A stretch of 64,000 bases of DNA from Trebonia sp963759545 (GTDB lineage Bacteria > Actinomycetota > Actinomycetes > Streptosporangiales > Streptosporangiaceae), in the NCBI GenBank assembly GCA_963759545.1, contig CAVXAB010000022.1, positions 186,001 through 250,000 on the forward strand. The letters run 5' to 3'. Shown here piece by piece: positions 41,604-50,337 of this stretch. How positions within the stretch are numbered: the first letter of the stretch is position 1; every line of letters starts with the position of its first letter. Under the pieces are notes generated by a model. It was not told where the DNA came from. It saw nothing but the letters and a program-made list of their open reading frames with translations, and did not search any database. Both the position numbers and the translations under genes were made by a program.

Positions 41604-43243
41604 GCAACGTCAACACGGTCGTGTTCACGATCGTCCTCGTCCTCTTCCTCGTCGTCACCGTGGTCGGCTTCCTCGCGGCCCGCTGGCGCCGCCCGCCGGT
41701 AATGGCGCACCTGAACGAGTGGGGACTGGCGGGCCGCGGCTTCGGCACGTTCATCACGTGGTTCCTGCTCGGCGGCGACCTCTACACCGCCTACACGTTC
41801 ATCGCCGTGCCCGCGCTGGTGTTCGGCTCGGGTTCGATCGGCTTCTTCGCGGTCTCCTACACGATCATGGCGTACCCGATCGCGTTCATCTTCCTGCCCC
41901 GGCTGTGGTCGATCTGCCGGGTGCACAACTGGGTCACGCCCGGCGACTTCATCCGGGGCCGGTACGGCTCGCGCGGGCTGGCGCTGGCCATGGCCTTCAC
42001 CGGCATCCTGGCGCTGATGCCGTATATCGCGCTGCAGCTCGTCGGCATCCAGGCGGTCCTCACCGTCATGGGGGTCAATGCCAGCTCCACCAACACGTAC
42101 GTCAAGGACCTGCCGCTGTTCGTCGCCTTCCTGGTGCTGGCGATTTTCACGTACGTCTCCGGGCTGCGCGCGCCGGCCGCGATCGCGTTCATCAAGGACA
42201 CGCTCATCTACGTGTTCGTCATCGTGGCCGTGTTCTACATCCCGACCAGGCTGGGCGGCTGGGGGCACATCTTCGGCGCGTCGCAGGCGCACTTCGCGGC
42301 GATCAACCCGGTGACGAAGGCACCCAACGGCACGTTCATCCCCACCACCAAGTCCATCGGCAGCACCCAGCTCGACTTCGCGGCGCTGGCGCTCGGCTCC
42401 GCCATGGCGCTGTTCGTGTACCCGCACATCATCACGGGCGCACTGGCCTCCAAGGGGCGCGGCATCATCAAGCGGAACATGTCGCTGCTTCCCGTCTACG
42501 GGGTGCTGCTCGGCCTGATCGCCCTCTTCGGCTACATGGCGATCGCCGACCCGGTCACGGCGGCGAACGTCAAGAAGGCGGGCAACTCGCAGCTCGCGGT
42601 GCCGTACCTGTTCCAGCACATGTTCCCGAGCTGGTTCACCGGCATCGCCTTCGGCGGCATTATCATCGGCGCCCTGGTGCCTGCCGCGATCATGGCGATC
42701 GCGGCCGCGAACCTGTTCACCCGCAACATCTTCAAGGAGTTCTTCAAGCCGGACGCGAGCCCGGCGCTTGAGACGCGGATGTCGCAGTGGGCGTCGCTGG
42801 TAGTCAAGTTCGGCGCGCTCGTGTTCGCGGTCGAACTGCCGCATACGTTCTCCATTAACCTGCAGCTGCTCGGCGGCGTCTGGATACTGCAGATCTTTCC
42901 GATGCTGGTCGTCGGCCTGTACACGCGCTGGTTCCACCGCTGGGCGCTGCTCACCGGCTGGGCGGCCGGCATGATCTACGGCACGCTCGCCGCGTACAAC
43001 GTCAAGAACGCGACCACCTCGCACTGGGCGGGGTCGTCGGACATCGTGTTCGGGCACAGCATCTACATCGGCATCACCGCGATCATCATCAACACCGTAA
43101 TCGCGGTCATACTGACGCTCATCCTCAGGGCCGCCAAGGTGCCGGAAGGCACCGACGAGACCCTCCCGCACCAGTACACCGCGGACCCGAAACAGGCCCC
43201 CGCCCCCGTGCCGGCCGGCGTCGGGGCTCAGTTGGAGGGATAA
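41600..43243 (+). CDS. mctP: sodium:solute symporter, monocarboxylate (MctP) type
   Basis: A 547-residue SSS-family transporter with about 13 helices. Landmarks are NEWGLAGRGFGTFITWFLLG near the N terminus, RVHNWVTPGDFIRGRYGSRG, and AAIMAIAAANLFTRNIFKEF. In rhizobia and corynebacteria such proteins import acetate, pyruvate, lactate or propionate. Coupled to DUF3311 by ATGA overlap. The upstream Crp-like site suggests control by carbon status. Confidence 0.82.
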   Translation: MSNVNTVVFTIVLVLFLVVTVVGFLAARWRRPPVMAHLNEWGLAGRGFGTFITWFLLGGDLYTAYTFIAVPALVFGSGSIGFFAVSYTIMAYPIAFIFLPRLWSICRVHNWVTPGDFIRGRYGSRGLALAMAFTGILALMPYIALQLVGIQAVLTVMGVNASSTNTYVKDLPLFVAFLVLAIFTYVSGLRAPAAIAFIKDTLIYVFVIVAVFYIPTRLGGWGHIFGASQAHFAAINPVTKAPNGTFIPTTKSIGSTQLDFAALALGSAMALFVYPHIITGALASKGRGIIKRNMSLLPVYGVLLGLIALFGYMAIADPVTAANVKKAGNSQLAVPYLFQHMFPSWFTGIAFGGIIIGALVPAAIMAIAAANLFTRNIFKEFFKPDASPALETRMSQWASLVVKFGALVFAVELPHTFSINLQLLGGVWILQIFPMLVVGLYTRWFHRWALLTGWAAGMIYGTLAAYNVKNATTSHWAGSSDIVFGHSIYIGITAIIINTVIAVILTLILRAAKVPEGTDETLPHQYTADPKQAPAPVPAGVGAQLEG

Positions 43244-43252
43244 AGCGAAGCA

Positions 43253-43302
43253 CGCCCCCGTTCGGAGTCCTGGATTTCAATCCTTTATTCCGAACGGGGG
43301 CG
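43253..43302 (+). terminator. mctP terminator
   Basis: CGCCCCCGTTCGGA (43253-43266) pairs exactly with TCCGAACGGGGGCG (43289-43302) around a 22-base loop, 9 bases after the mctP stop. Confidence 0.82.
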
Positions 43303-43354
43303 GCAGTCTGTGTCCCCCTCCACAAACTCTTAACGCACGGGTAACGTCGGCCGG

Positions 43355-44995
43355 GTGAGCTCTCTTTCTGGACACGCTGGCGCCCAGGCCGTCGCGGTCG
43401 CGCAGCAGTACGGCGTGACGACCATGTTCACCCTCTCCGGTGGGCACGTGTTCCCGCTTTACGACGGCGCGGTCAAGGCCGACCCGCCCCTGCGCTTGGT
43501 GGACGTGCGGCACGAGCAGACCGCCGTGTTCGCCGCGGAAGGACTCGCGCGCCTGACCAGAACCCCCGGACTCGCCGTGGTCACGGCCGGCCCTGGCGTC
43601 ACGAACAGCGTGAGCGCCGTGACCTCCGCGTGGTTCAACGGCGCCCCGGTCGTCGTGCTTGGCGGCCGGGCACCCGACTACCTGTGGGGCAAGGGCGCGC
43701 TGCAGGAGATGGACCACGTTCCGCTGCTCGCCCCGGTCACCAAGCGCGCGTGGACGGAGCACGCCGTCGCCGGAGTCGCCGCCTCGGTTGATACTGCCTT
43801 CCGCCTGGCGACAACCCCGCACCGCGGCCCGGTGTTCTGCGACTTCCCGCTCGAAGCGATCTACGGCGAGGCGACCGTGGACTTCCCCGACGGTGCCCTG
43901 TTCGCGCCGGAGCAGCCCGGCGCCGAGGACGTGGGCCGGATCGCGGAGCTGCTCGCCACGGCGCACCGCCCCGTTCTCGTGCTCGGCTCGGACGTATGGC
44001 TGGGCGGCGCGGACGTCGCCGCCCGGCTGTGCGCGGAGACGCTGCACCTGCCGGTGGTCACCAACGGCCAGGGACGCGGCATACTGCCGGGCGGTCACTC
44101 GCTGCTAGTCACCCGGGCACGCTCGGCCGCGCTCGCCGAGGCGGACCTCGTGATCGTGGCCGGCGTCCCGCTGGACTTCCGCCTGAAGTACGGGGCATTC
44201 GGCCCCAAGGACGCCCCCGCGGCGGTGGTGCACGTGGCGGACTCCCCCGGCGGCATCGCGACGCACTGCCCGCTGGCGGCCTCCGCGTCCGGCGACCTGT
44301 CCCTGTTCTTCACGGCACTCGCGGACGCGTGCGGCGCACGTCCCGTGGGCGACATGGAGTGGCTGGCCCGGCTGCGGGGGACGGCGCGCGCGGCGGCGGC
44401 CGCGGACGCCCCGTTGCTCGCGAGCGAGGCCGACCCGATCCACCCCATGCGCGTCTACGGCGAACTGCTGCGCGAACTCGACGACGACGCGGTCATCATC
44501 GGCGACGGCGGCGACTTCGTCTCCTTCGCCGGCCGGGTCGTCGAGCCTGCCTTCCCCGGCCGCTGGCTCGACCCGGGCCCCTACGGCTGCCTGGGCACCG
44601 GCCTCGGCTACGCCATAGCCGCCCGGATAGCGTACCCAGGCTCCCAGGTCGTCCTGATGCTAGGCGACGGCGCGGCGGGCCTTTCGTTGATGGACGTAGA
44701 CACGTTGGTGCGGCACAACCTGCCGGTCGTCATGATCATCGGCAACAACTCAGCCTGGGGCCTCGAGAAGGGCCCGATGCGGGCCGTCTACGGCTACGAC
44801 GTGGCCGCCGATTTGCGGCCAGAAACCCGCTATGACCAAGTAGTGAGCGCTCTGGGAGGCGCGGGCGAACTCGTAACGAAGCCGGGGCAGCTTGCTTCGG
44901 CGCTGCGCCGCGCCTTCGATTCGTCCACCCCGTACCTGATCAATGTGATCACGGACGTCGCGGCCGAATATCCGCGCACGACGACGGGTGTGTAG
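43355..44995 (+). CDS. thiamine pyrophosphate enzyme, acetolactate-synthase-like
   Basis: A 546-residue three-domain TPP enzyme. The PYR domain has the catalytic Glu in VRHEQTAVFAAEGLARLTR; the PP domain has the TPP/Mg site LGDGAAGLSLMDVD ... IIGNN. Overall it follows the IlvB/IlvG-like group, but no regulatory subunit ilvH/N is adjacent and the FAD-binding region is divergent, so acetolactate synthesis, oxalyl-CoA or other 2-oxo acid chemistry are all open. GTG at 43355. Ends 1 base before a convergent HD gene. Confidence 0.8.
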   Translation: MSSLSGHAGAQAVAVAQQYGVTTMFTLSGGHVFPLYDGAVKADPPLRLVDVRHEQTAVFAAEGLARLTRTPGLAVVTAGPGVTNSVSAVTSAWFNGAPVVVLGGRAPDYLWGKGALQEMDHVPLLAPVTKRAWTEHAVAGVAASVDTAFRLATTPHRGPVFCDFPLEAIYGEATVDFPDGALFAPEQPGAEDVGRIAELLATAHRPVLVLGSDVWLGGADVAARLCAETLHLPVVTNGQGRGILPGGHSLLVTRARSAALAEADLVIVAGVPLDFRLKYGAFGPKDAPAAVVHVADSPGGIATHCPLAASASGDLSLFFTALADACGARPVGDMEWLARLRGTARAAAAADAPLLASEADPIHPMRVYGELLRELDDDAVIIGDGGDFVSFAGRVVEPAFPGRWLDPGPYGCLGTGLGYAIAARIAYPGSQVVLMLGDGAAGLSLMDVDTLVRHNLPVVMIIGNNSAWGLEKGPMRAVYGYDVAADLRPETRYDQVVSALGGAGELVTKPGQLASALRRAFDSSTPYLINVITDVAAEYPRTTTGV

Positions 44996-44996
44996 C

Positions 44997-46277
44997 TCAG
45001 GCCGCCGGGATGACCAGGCGGCTCAGGGCGTCGACCACGCTTGGGTCGTACTCGGCGGCGGTGTCCAAGCGGAGCCGCGCGACCGCCTCTGCCGCCCTTG
45101 CGGGGTCGGGCGAGCTGCCCACCAGGTCGTCGTAGGCGTTGGCGGCACGGATGATCCGGCTAGAAAGCGGCGGCGGCTGCGCGCGGTCGATGGGACGGCA
45201 CGGGTCTGACTGCCGCCGCACGATGTCGGCCACCGAGTCGAGCACCCGAGCCTGCTGGATGACCTCCGCGCCGTATTCCGCGATGCGCCGCTGCTCCTCG
45301 CGAGCGACGAGGACGGTCGCACCGCCGGGAACCGGGTCGCGCAGCGACAGCTGCCCGATGTCGTGCATCAGCGCGGCGTACTCAAGCTCAAGCAGCGCCG
45401 CCTCAGGCATGCCGAGCTCCCGGCCGATGGCCACCGCCAGGCGGCTCACCCGGGCCGAATGCCCGGTCTCCACGTACCCGCCGATCTCCGTGACCCGCGC
45501 GAGCGCCCGCACTGTCTGCAGGTACGTGGCCCTGATCCCGGCGTACCGGCGCAGCGCCACCTGCGTGACGAGCAGCGGCGCGGCGAACACCGCGACCGCG
45601 GCGAGCCCCATGACCTCGGCGGCGAACGCGATGAGCAGCGCGGAAGCCCCGGTCGCGGCGGCGATCGCGAACTGGATGCGCAGCTCGTCGCCAAGGGCCA
45701 CACCGAACCTGGTGCGCAGCGCGTCCGTCCTGATGAGCGCCGTCACGACCGATTCGAGGAACCACGCCACGGCCATCAGCCCGAGCATGACCGGCAGCTC
45801 CGACCACCACCGGCCGCCGATCAGCCCGGCGTTGGCGAGCGGGCGGAACGTGGCGGCCACGCAGGCGACCGCGAGCAGCCGCGCGGACATCATGGTGAGC
45901 CTGGCAGGCCGGCCGACCGCCAGGTGCGGCAGCGCGCCCACGATCATGGCGAGCGCGGTCACGGCGATGACCTGAGCCGCCGTCGGCCGCGCCGGGTCGT
46001 CGCCGATCCGCAGCACCAGCGCGTAGGCCATGGCGCCCGCGGTGGCGATGGGCGCCGCCTCCCTGTCGCCAGGCAGGTTCAGCCTGAGCAGCTCACCGAA
46101 GGCGATCAGCGCGCCGAACGCCAGCGCCGCGTGCACGTCGTGGACGCCGCTCACCGCCGTCTGCGCGACCGACCAGATGATCAGCAGCCCCGCGAACGCG
46201 ACCAGGGGCCACTGGCCGGAGTCCAGGCCGTGCCTGGGCAGCCCGCGCGGCTCGTACCATCGGCCCGCCACGGTCAC
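44997..46277 (-). CDS. membrane HD-domain protein (degenerate HD-GYP)
   Basis: A 426-residue protein with seven or so hydrophobic helices in the first 230 residues, then an HD domain: HSARVSRLAVAIGREL and the metal site LMHDIGQLSLRDPVPGG. The GYP part is missing or degenerate (RRQSDPCRPIDRAQ). It starts at GTG 46277 in a GTGA overlap with the stop of the upstream HD-GYP gene, so they are coupled. It may be a partner subunit or a phosphohydrolase with changed specificity. Confidence 0.8.
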   Translation of the reverse strand: MTVAGRWYEPRGLPRHGLDSGQWPLVAFAGLLIIWSVAQTAVSGVHDVHAALAFGALIAFGELLRLNLPGDREAAPIATAGAMAYALVLRIGDDPARPTAAQVIAVTALAMIVGALPHLAVGRPARLTMMSARLLAVACVAATFRPLANAGLIGGRWWSELPVMLGLMAVAWFLESVVTALIRTDALRTRFGVALGDELRIQFAIAAATGASALLIAFAAEVMGLAAVAVFAAPLLVTQVALRRYAGIRATYLQTVRALARVTEIGGYVETGHSARVSRLAVAIGRELGMPEAALLELEYAALMHDIGQLSLRDPVPGGATVLVAREEQRRIAEYGAEVIQQARVLDSVADIVRRQSDPCRPIDRAQPPPLSSRIIRAANAYDDLVGSSPDPARAAEAVARLRLDTAAEYDPSVVDALSRLVIPAA

Positions 46278-47563
46278 AGGCTCTCGATCGTCCGCAGCGG
46301 CTCTTCCGCTGGCACTGGCTCTGGCGCCGTCCAGCCGTCCCGCTCGATCGCGGCTACGAACGCGTCGACGAAAGCGGGGTCGAACTGCTTGCCCGCCCAC
46401 TTGCGCAGCTCGGCGATCGCCTCGGGAATCGGCCGTGCGCCCCGGTAGGAGCGGTCGGAGGTCATCGCGTCGAAGGCGTCCGCGACTCCGAGCACCCGGG
46501 CGAACTCGGGTATCTCGTCGCCCGCCAGCCCCATCGGGTATCCCCTGCCGTCGATCCGCTCGTGGTGGTGCATGATCCCGGCGAGGGCCTCGTCGAGGAA
46601 GCCGATCTCCCTGACGATGTCGAGCCCGCGCATCGGGTGGAGCTGGACGGCGGCGTACTCGTCGTCGGTGAGCGAGCCGCGCTTCTGCAGCACCGATGTC
46701 GGCACGCCGAGCTTGCCCACGTCGTGCAGCATCCCCGCGTAGCGGATCGCCCCCACCCGCTCCGGGCGCATGCCGATCTCCGAGGCGATCATCACCGCGC
46801 CGCGCGACACCCGCTCGCTGTGCCCCCTGGTGTAGAAGTCCTTCGTCTCCACGGCCTGGCACAGTGCGCTGACCGTCGCCTCGTAGGCCCGCTGCTGCGC
46901 GGCGAACTGCGCCACCGCCCAGCGGGCCACGAACACGGGGATCAGCACGAGGACCGGGGTGAACGGCCCGAGCACCGACCAGAGCGCCGCGATCAGCACG
47001 CCGAACGCGCCGTACCCGAGGTCGGTCAGCCACAGCTTGGAGTCGAGCCCCACCCGCGCCGACGCGCCGCCCGGGTCCTTGGTCAGCCAGAAGACACCGT
47101 GCAGGAGCATGAAGTTGACGGCCACGTGCACGACGGCCGCCGCGGCGAACGGCCCGATGAGGCCGGGGAAGGAACTCTGCCCAGGCGTGCCCACGTGCCC
47201 GCCGAACGCGATGAAGGCACGGCCGGCGAGATAGGCGCTGAGCGCGTACATGCCGGTGTTGAACAGCCGCTGGACGACGGACGGCCCGCGCCGGATGCCT
47301 AGCAGCGTGCCGCAGCTGACGAGCACCGCGCCGACCGGGCCGCACAGCACCACCGCGGCGAGCGACGCCATGGTGTTGGCGGACCACGCCAGTCCGCGCG
47401 CGTTCAGCAACGTGGCGGAGGACTCACAGGCGACCAGGAGCAGGCCGAGCACCCCGATCTGGCTCCAGTTGAGCCCGGCATACGGCCCCTTGGCGACCAC
47501 GATAACGGCGGCGGCGATAACCGCGCCGATATACAGCCACGCGATGCGCGAGAGCTTATCCAC
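46274..47563 (-). CDS. membrane HD-GYP-domain phosphodiesterase-like protein
   Basis: A 429-residue protein. Residues 1-220 hold about six or more helices in a MASE-like arrangement; residues 235-420 are an HD-GYP domain with HSERVSRGAVMIASEI, HDVGKLGVP and the complete HHERIDGRGYPMGL. HD-GYP enzymes degrade cyclic di-GMP or related dinucleotides, so this would set a second-messenger level at the membrane. GTG at 47563 follows GGGGGGAG; longer forms overlap an unrelated leader. Confidence 0.87.
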   Translation of the reverse strand: MDKLSRIAWLYIGAVIAAAVIVVAKGPYAGLNWSQIGVLGLLLVACESSATLLNARGLAWSANTMASLAAVVLCGPVGAVLVSCGTLLGIRRGPSVVQRLFNTGMYALSAYLAGRAFIAFGGHVGTPGQSSFPGLIGPFAAAAVVHVAVNFMLLHGVFWLTKDPGGASARVGLDSKLWLTDLGYGAFGVLIAALWSVLGPFTPVLVLIPVFVARWAVAQFAAQQRAYEATVSALCQAVETKDFYTRGHSERVSRGAVMIASEIGMRPERVGAIRYAGMLHDVGKLGVPTSVLQKRGSLTDDEYAAVQLHPMRGLDIVREIGFLDEALAGIMHHHERIDGRGYPMGLAGDEIPEFARVLGVADAFDAMTSDRSYRGARPIPEAIAELRKWAGKQFDPAFVDAFVAAIERDGWTAPEPVPAEEPLRTIESL

Positions 47564-47788
47564 GCTCCCCCCTCGTAGCCACCCGCCGTCGACCCGAATC
47601 GCACCTATCGCCGTCGCTACCCCCAGGAGACCCCGGATGTCCTCATTGGGACAGTCCTCCCTCGCGCGCAAATGCCAACGACCGCCTACGCTGTACCGCC
47701 GATGTCAGGATAACGTGGCCACGCTGATTAGCGCAGACCTAAAACCTGATCACCGGCGACCGGTAAGCGGCCGTTACGTCCGTGGGGG

Positions 47789-48061
47789 TTATTCAGTTAC
47801 TTCGATCTCGGCCTGGACCTGCTTGATACGCACCAGGACCTTGCTGCGCAGCTCGCTCGGCACTGGGTCACACCCGCAGTGCTTGGCGACGAGGCGTTTC
47901 ACCGCTTCCTCAAGGCCGTACTCGCGCAGACAGGGCCCGCACTCGTCGAGGTGCTGCCGGATGTGATCGCAGTCGTCTTCCGATACCTCGCCATCGAGAT
48001 ACCAGTACACCAGGTCGAGTACCTCGTTACACGGCGTCTCATGGGGCTTTCCGCAGCTCAT
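47789..48061 (-). CDS. rsrA: zinc-binding anti-sigma factor RsrA
   Basis: A 90-residue ZAS protein. The redox-sensitive zinc ligands are C11, H37, C41 and C44 (RQHLDECGPC), in the same numbering as Streptomyces RsrA; C3, C31 and a CGC near 62 are the other cysteines. Disulfide stress would release SigR. It overlaps the sigR stop by 4 bases (ATGA), giving coupled synthesis. Confidence 0.93.
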   Translation of the reverse strand: MSCGKPHETPCNEVLDLVYWYLDGEVSEDDCDHIRQHLDECGPCLREYGLEEAVKRLVAKHCGCDPVPSELRSKVLVRIKQVQAEIEVTE

Positions 48062-48765
48062 TGCCCACCCTCCTCGGCATTCGCCCGGACCAGGCCCTGC
48101 TCGGCGGCGTAGTCCTGGAGCAGCTCCCGAAGCTGGCGGCGGCCGCGGTGGAGCCGCGACATCACGGTACCTATCGGAGTCCCCATAATGTCGGCGATTT
48201 CCTTATATGCGAACCCCTCCACGTCGGCGAGGTAGACCGCGATCCTGAACTCTTCAGGCAGCGACTGCAGCGCCGTCTTGATGTCGGAATCGGGCAGTCT
48301 TTCCAGTGCCTCGGCCTCGGCCGACTTGAGCCCGCCGGAACTGTGCGACGCCGCGCGGGCGAGCTGCCAGTCCTCGACCTCGTCGGCGCCCGACCTCTGC
48401 GGTTCACGCTGCCGCTTGCGGTAGGTGTTGATGAAGGTATTGGTAAGGATCCTGAAGAGCCAGGCCTTCAGGTTCGTCCCCTGCTGGAACTGGTGGAAGG
48501 ACGCGTACGCCTTGGCGAACGTCTCCTGCACAAGGTCCTCAGCGTCCGCCGGGTTCCGCGTCATCCGAAGGGCGGCCGAGTACAGCTGGTCCAGGTATGG
48601 CATGACATCCGACTCAAAGCGCTCACCGCGCTCGGCAAGTGTCTCAGGCACGGGCGTCTCTGGCACGTGACCCACCCCCTCTCGGTAACCGTAAGAGGAT
48701 ACCTTCCCCTGCCGGCGGGAGGAGGGCCGGCGTCGCGGGGCGAGTGTCGCTGAGGCTGTAGCCAT
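48058..48765 (-). CDS. sigR: thiol-stress ECF sigma factor SigR
   Basis: A 235-residue SigR/SigH sigma factor. Region 2: LYSAALRMTRNPADAEDLVQ, TFAKAYASFHQF, LKAWLFRILTNTFINTYRKR; region 4: LPEEFRIAVYLADVEGFAYK and GTPIGTVMSRLHRGRRQLR. The ATG at 48765 gives about 50 extra residues before ERFESDVMPYLDQ; these parallel the long, unstable SigR' form known in Streptomyces, and a shorter form may begin at the GTG for VGHVPETPV. The promoter upstream is SigR-type. Confidence 0.94.
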   Translation of the reverse strand: MATASATLAPRRRPSSRRQGKVSSYGYREGVGHVPETPVPETLAERGERFESDVMPYLDQLYSAALRMTRNPADAEDLVQETFAKAYASFHQFQQGTNLKAWLFRILTNTFINTYRKRQREPQRSGADEVEDWQLARAASHSSGGLKSAEAEALERLPDSDIKTALQSLPEEFRIAVYLADVEGFAYKEIADIMGTPIGTVMSRLHRGRRQLRELLQDYAAEQGLVRANAEEGGQ

Positions 48766-48774
48766 GTCGCGTTC

Positions 48775-48800
48775 AACACAGGACCACGCCGCTCAATTCC
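48775..48800 (-). promoter_or_regulatory. SigR-type autoregulatory promoter
   Basis: On the minus strand GGAAT (48800-48796) and GTT (48777-48775) are separated by exactly 18 bases, the SigR consensus. The predicted transcript would begin next to the ATG at 48765, thus almost leaderless and giving the long form of SigR. Confidence 0.8.
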
Positions 48801-48907
48801 GGTTCCGCTTCTGCTCGCGTCAAAGTTCTGTGGATGGAACCGCCGGACCGGGGAAGGGTAACAAGTGTGGGGCGCAGCGGATGAGGCGCCCGGCCAGGAG
48901 TAACCCC

Positions 48908-49924
48908 GTGCAGCCGCTATCCCCCGGGGGGGCGACCCCCCGTACCCCCCGAGGGCATGTCCGATTGAAGGACGAGGGTAACGGACATGCCAGCGCAGGG
49001 GCCAAGCGGGACCGCGGTCCCGCCGACGGCTATCCACGCTTTTACGCGGCCGTCGCCCTTGCTCAGCTCACCAGCTGGCTGCCGGGCGACAGAAGGTTCC
49101 TCATCGACATATCCGGCCCCGGCGCGCGGACCGCGGAGGTGGCCGCCCGCGCCGGGCACAGCGTGCTGCGCGTCCTCGACCCGGAGATGCCGGTCCCGCC
49201 GCCCGTGGCGTCCTATGCGGCAAGCGGCCGGCTGTCCACCGTGACCGCCGACGGTACGGGCCTTGAGTTCCTCCCGGACGGCTGCGCCGACGGCGTGATC
49301 GCCGAAGAGCGCACGCTCTCGCTGCGGCTCGGCGCGGAAGACCTTGTCACCGAGATCGCGCGCGTGCTCAGGCCGGGCGGGCAGCTGCTGGCCTGCGTGG
49401 ACTCGCTGACCTTCGGCATGTCGCTGCTCGCCGAGCAGCACCGGTGGCCGCACCTGGTCGACGTGCCAAACGCCGACGTGGTGCTCATCCCCTGGCCGGA
49501 CGGCACCATCACCCGCTGCTACGGTGCCGAGCAGCTCCGTGAGCTGTTCACTGGCAGCGGCCTCGAGGTGAGCTGGATCAGGCCGCGCACCGTGCTCTCG
49601 CCGCAGACGGTCGGCTACCTGCTGGCCAGGGACCCGTCAAGTTTCGGCGAGCTGGTCAGCGCGGAGCTCCACGCCCGTTCCGATGACTCGGTAGGCGCGC
49701 AGCTGATCGCGGCCTGTATTAAGTCCGGGGGGGCTGTGTTACCTGCGGGGGGACGACCCCCCTGCACCCCCCGATCATGGGGGGCTTTGCCCCCCCATGT
49801 CCCCCCGCGGGAGGACGCCGCAAGAACCGCGGCGCCCCCCGCGCGGTGGCTGAGGTTAAAGCCTTGTGGTTGGTGTTGGAAGGCACTGCCAAGACCGCAG
49901 TGCCTGCCCCCGCGCGCCGGCTGA
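48908..49924 (+). CDS. class I SAM-dependent methyltransferase-like protein with repeat-derived ends
   Basis: About 338 residues. The core (ADGYPRFYAAVALAQLTSWL through GLEVSWIRPRTVLSPQTVGY) has DISGPGARTAEVAARAG, a weak SAM loop, and ITEIARVLRPGGQLLACVD-like strand order as in Methyltransf_11. GTG at 48908 has AGGAG exactly 7 bases before it. The first 27 codons after it are the dispersed repeat, and the last 70 residues (from KSGGAVLPAGG) are repeats too. Substrate unknown; position next to sigR is conserved in actinobacteria as far as I recall. Confidence 0.7.
   Translation: MQPLSPGGATPRTPRGHVRLKDEGNGHASAGAKRDRGPADGYPRFYAAVALAQLTSWLPGDRRFLIDISGPGARTAEVAARAGHSVLRVLDPEMPVPPPVASYAASGRLSTVTADGTGLEFLPDGCADGVIAEERTLSLRLGAEDLVTEIARVLRPGGQLLACVDSLTFGMSLLAEQHRWPHLVDVPNADVVLIPWPDGTITRCYGAEQLRELFTGSGLEVSWIRPRTVLSPQTVGYLLARDPSSFGELVSAELHARSDDSVGAQLIAACIKSGGAVLPAGGRPPCTPRSWGALPPHVPPREDAARTAAPPARWLRLKPCGWCWKALPRPQCLPPRAG
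48920..48991 (-). repeat. dispersed composite repeat at the 5' end of a coding sequence
   Basis: From TCCCCCGGGGGGGCGACC through GTACCCCCCGAGG to a perfect 10-base stem GGCATGTCCG (48954-48963) / CGGACATGCC (48982-48991) around an 18-base loop. It is 72 bases, 24 codons, with no stop in the methyltransferase frame. The opening is read S-P-G-G-A, as in the copy at 21561-21674. Confidence 0.75.
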
Positions 49925-49990
49925 GGTTAATGCCCTGTGGTTGCTGTGGCATGGGGGCTGCCGCCCCCATAACCGCCTTCGGCGGTCGCG
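49723..49990. repeat. G-rich hairpins and a two-copy repeat over two convergent gene ends
   Basis: GCGGGGGG-ACGA-CCCCCCTGC at about 49745 and ATGGGGGGCTTTGCCCCCCCAT at about 49777-49798 are hairpins of the G-rich family. They are followed by two copies of a 45-base unit (GCTGAGGTTAA then TGTGGTTG) at about 49838-49881 and 49913-49953, and a last hairpin GGGGGCTGCCGCCCCC. The tails of the methyltransferase and the DksA-like protein are both encoded here. Confidence 0.68.
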
Positions 49991-50311
49991 TTTGGCCTGG
50001 CAGGGGACGCAGCGGGCGGTGGCGGGGCGCGCCTCGAGTCGCGGCTCAGGTACCGGGCCCGCGCAGTCGACGCAGCGGCCGTAGCTGCCGTCGTCGATCC
50101 TGGCGAGCGCCGCGATGACCTCGGCGCGCTGCGCCACGGTCGTCTCCATCGCCGCGGCATTCCTGTCCGCCTCTGTCAGGTTCGCGCCAGCGTCGCCCGG
50201 CTCCGCGCCACCGCCCCTGACAAGGTGGTGTTCACCCGTCAGTATCGAAACCGTCCGGTCCAGGTCGGCGCGCATTTCCTCTAGGCGCTTACGGGCAACG
50301 CTGATCTCCAT
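49856..50311 (-). CDS. DksA/TraR-type zinc-finger protein
   Basis: A 151-residue protein. Residues 1-75 are a coiled coil (RKRLEEMRADLDRTVSILTG, ATTVAQRAEVIAAL-like) and residues 80-110 a C4 zinc finger (YGRCVDCAGPVP ... ARCVPCQAKRD). Homologues end soon after; the extra 40 residues are encoded by a repeat and overlap the convergent methyltransferase by 69 bases. Family members bind RNA polymerase through the secondary channel. ATG at 50311. Confidence 0.8.
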   Translation of the reverse strand: MEISVARKRLEEMRADLDRTVSILTGEHHLVRGGGAEPGDAGANLTEADRNAAAMETTVAQRAEVIAALARIDDGSYGRCVDCAGPVPEPRLEARPATARCVPCQAKRDRRRRLWGRQPPCHSNHRALTSAGARGQALRSWQCLPTPTTRL

Positions 50312-50337
50312 CGGCGGTCCTCAGTGGTGAAGGGAGG

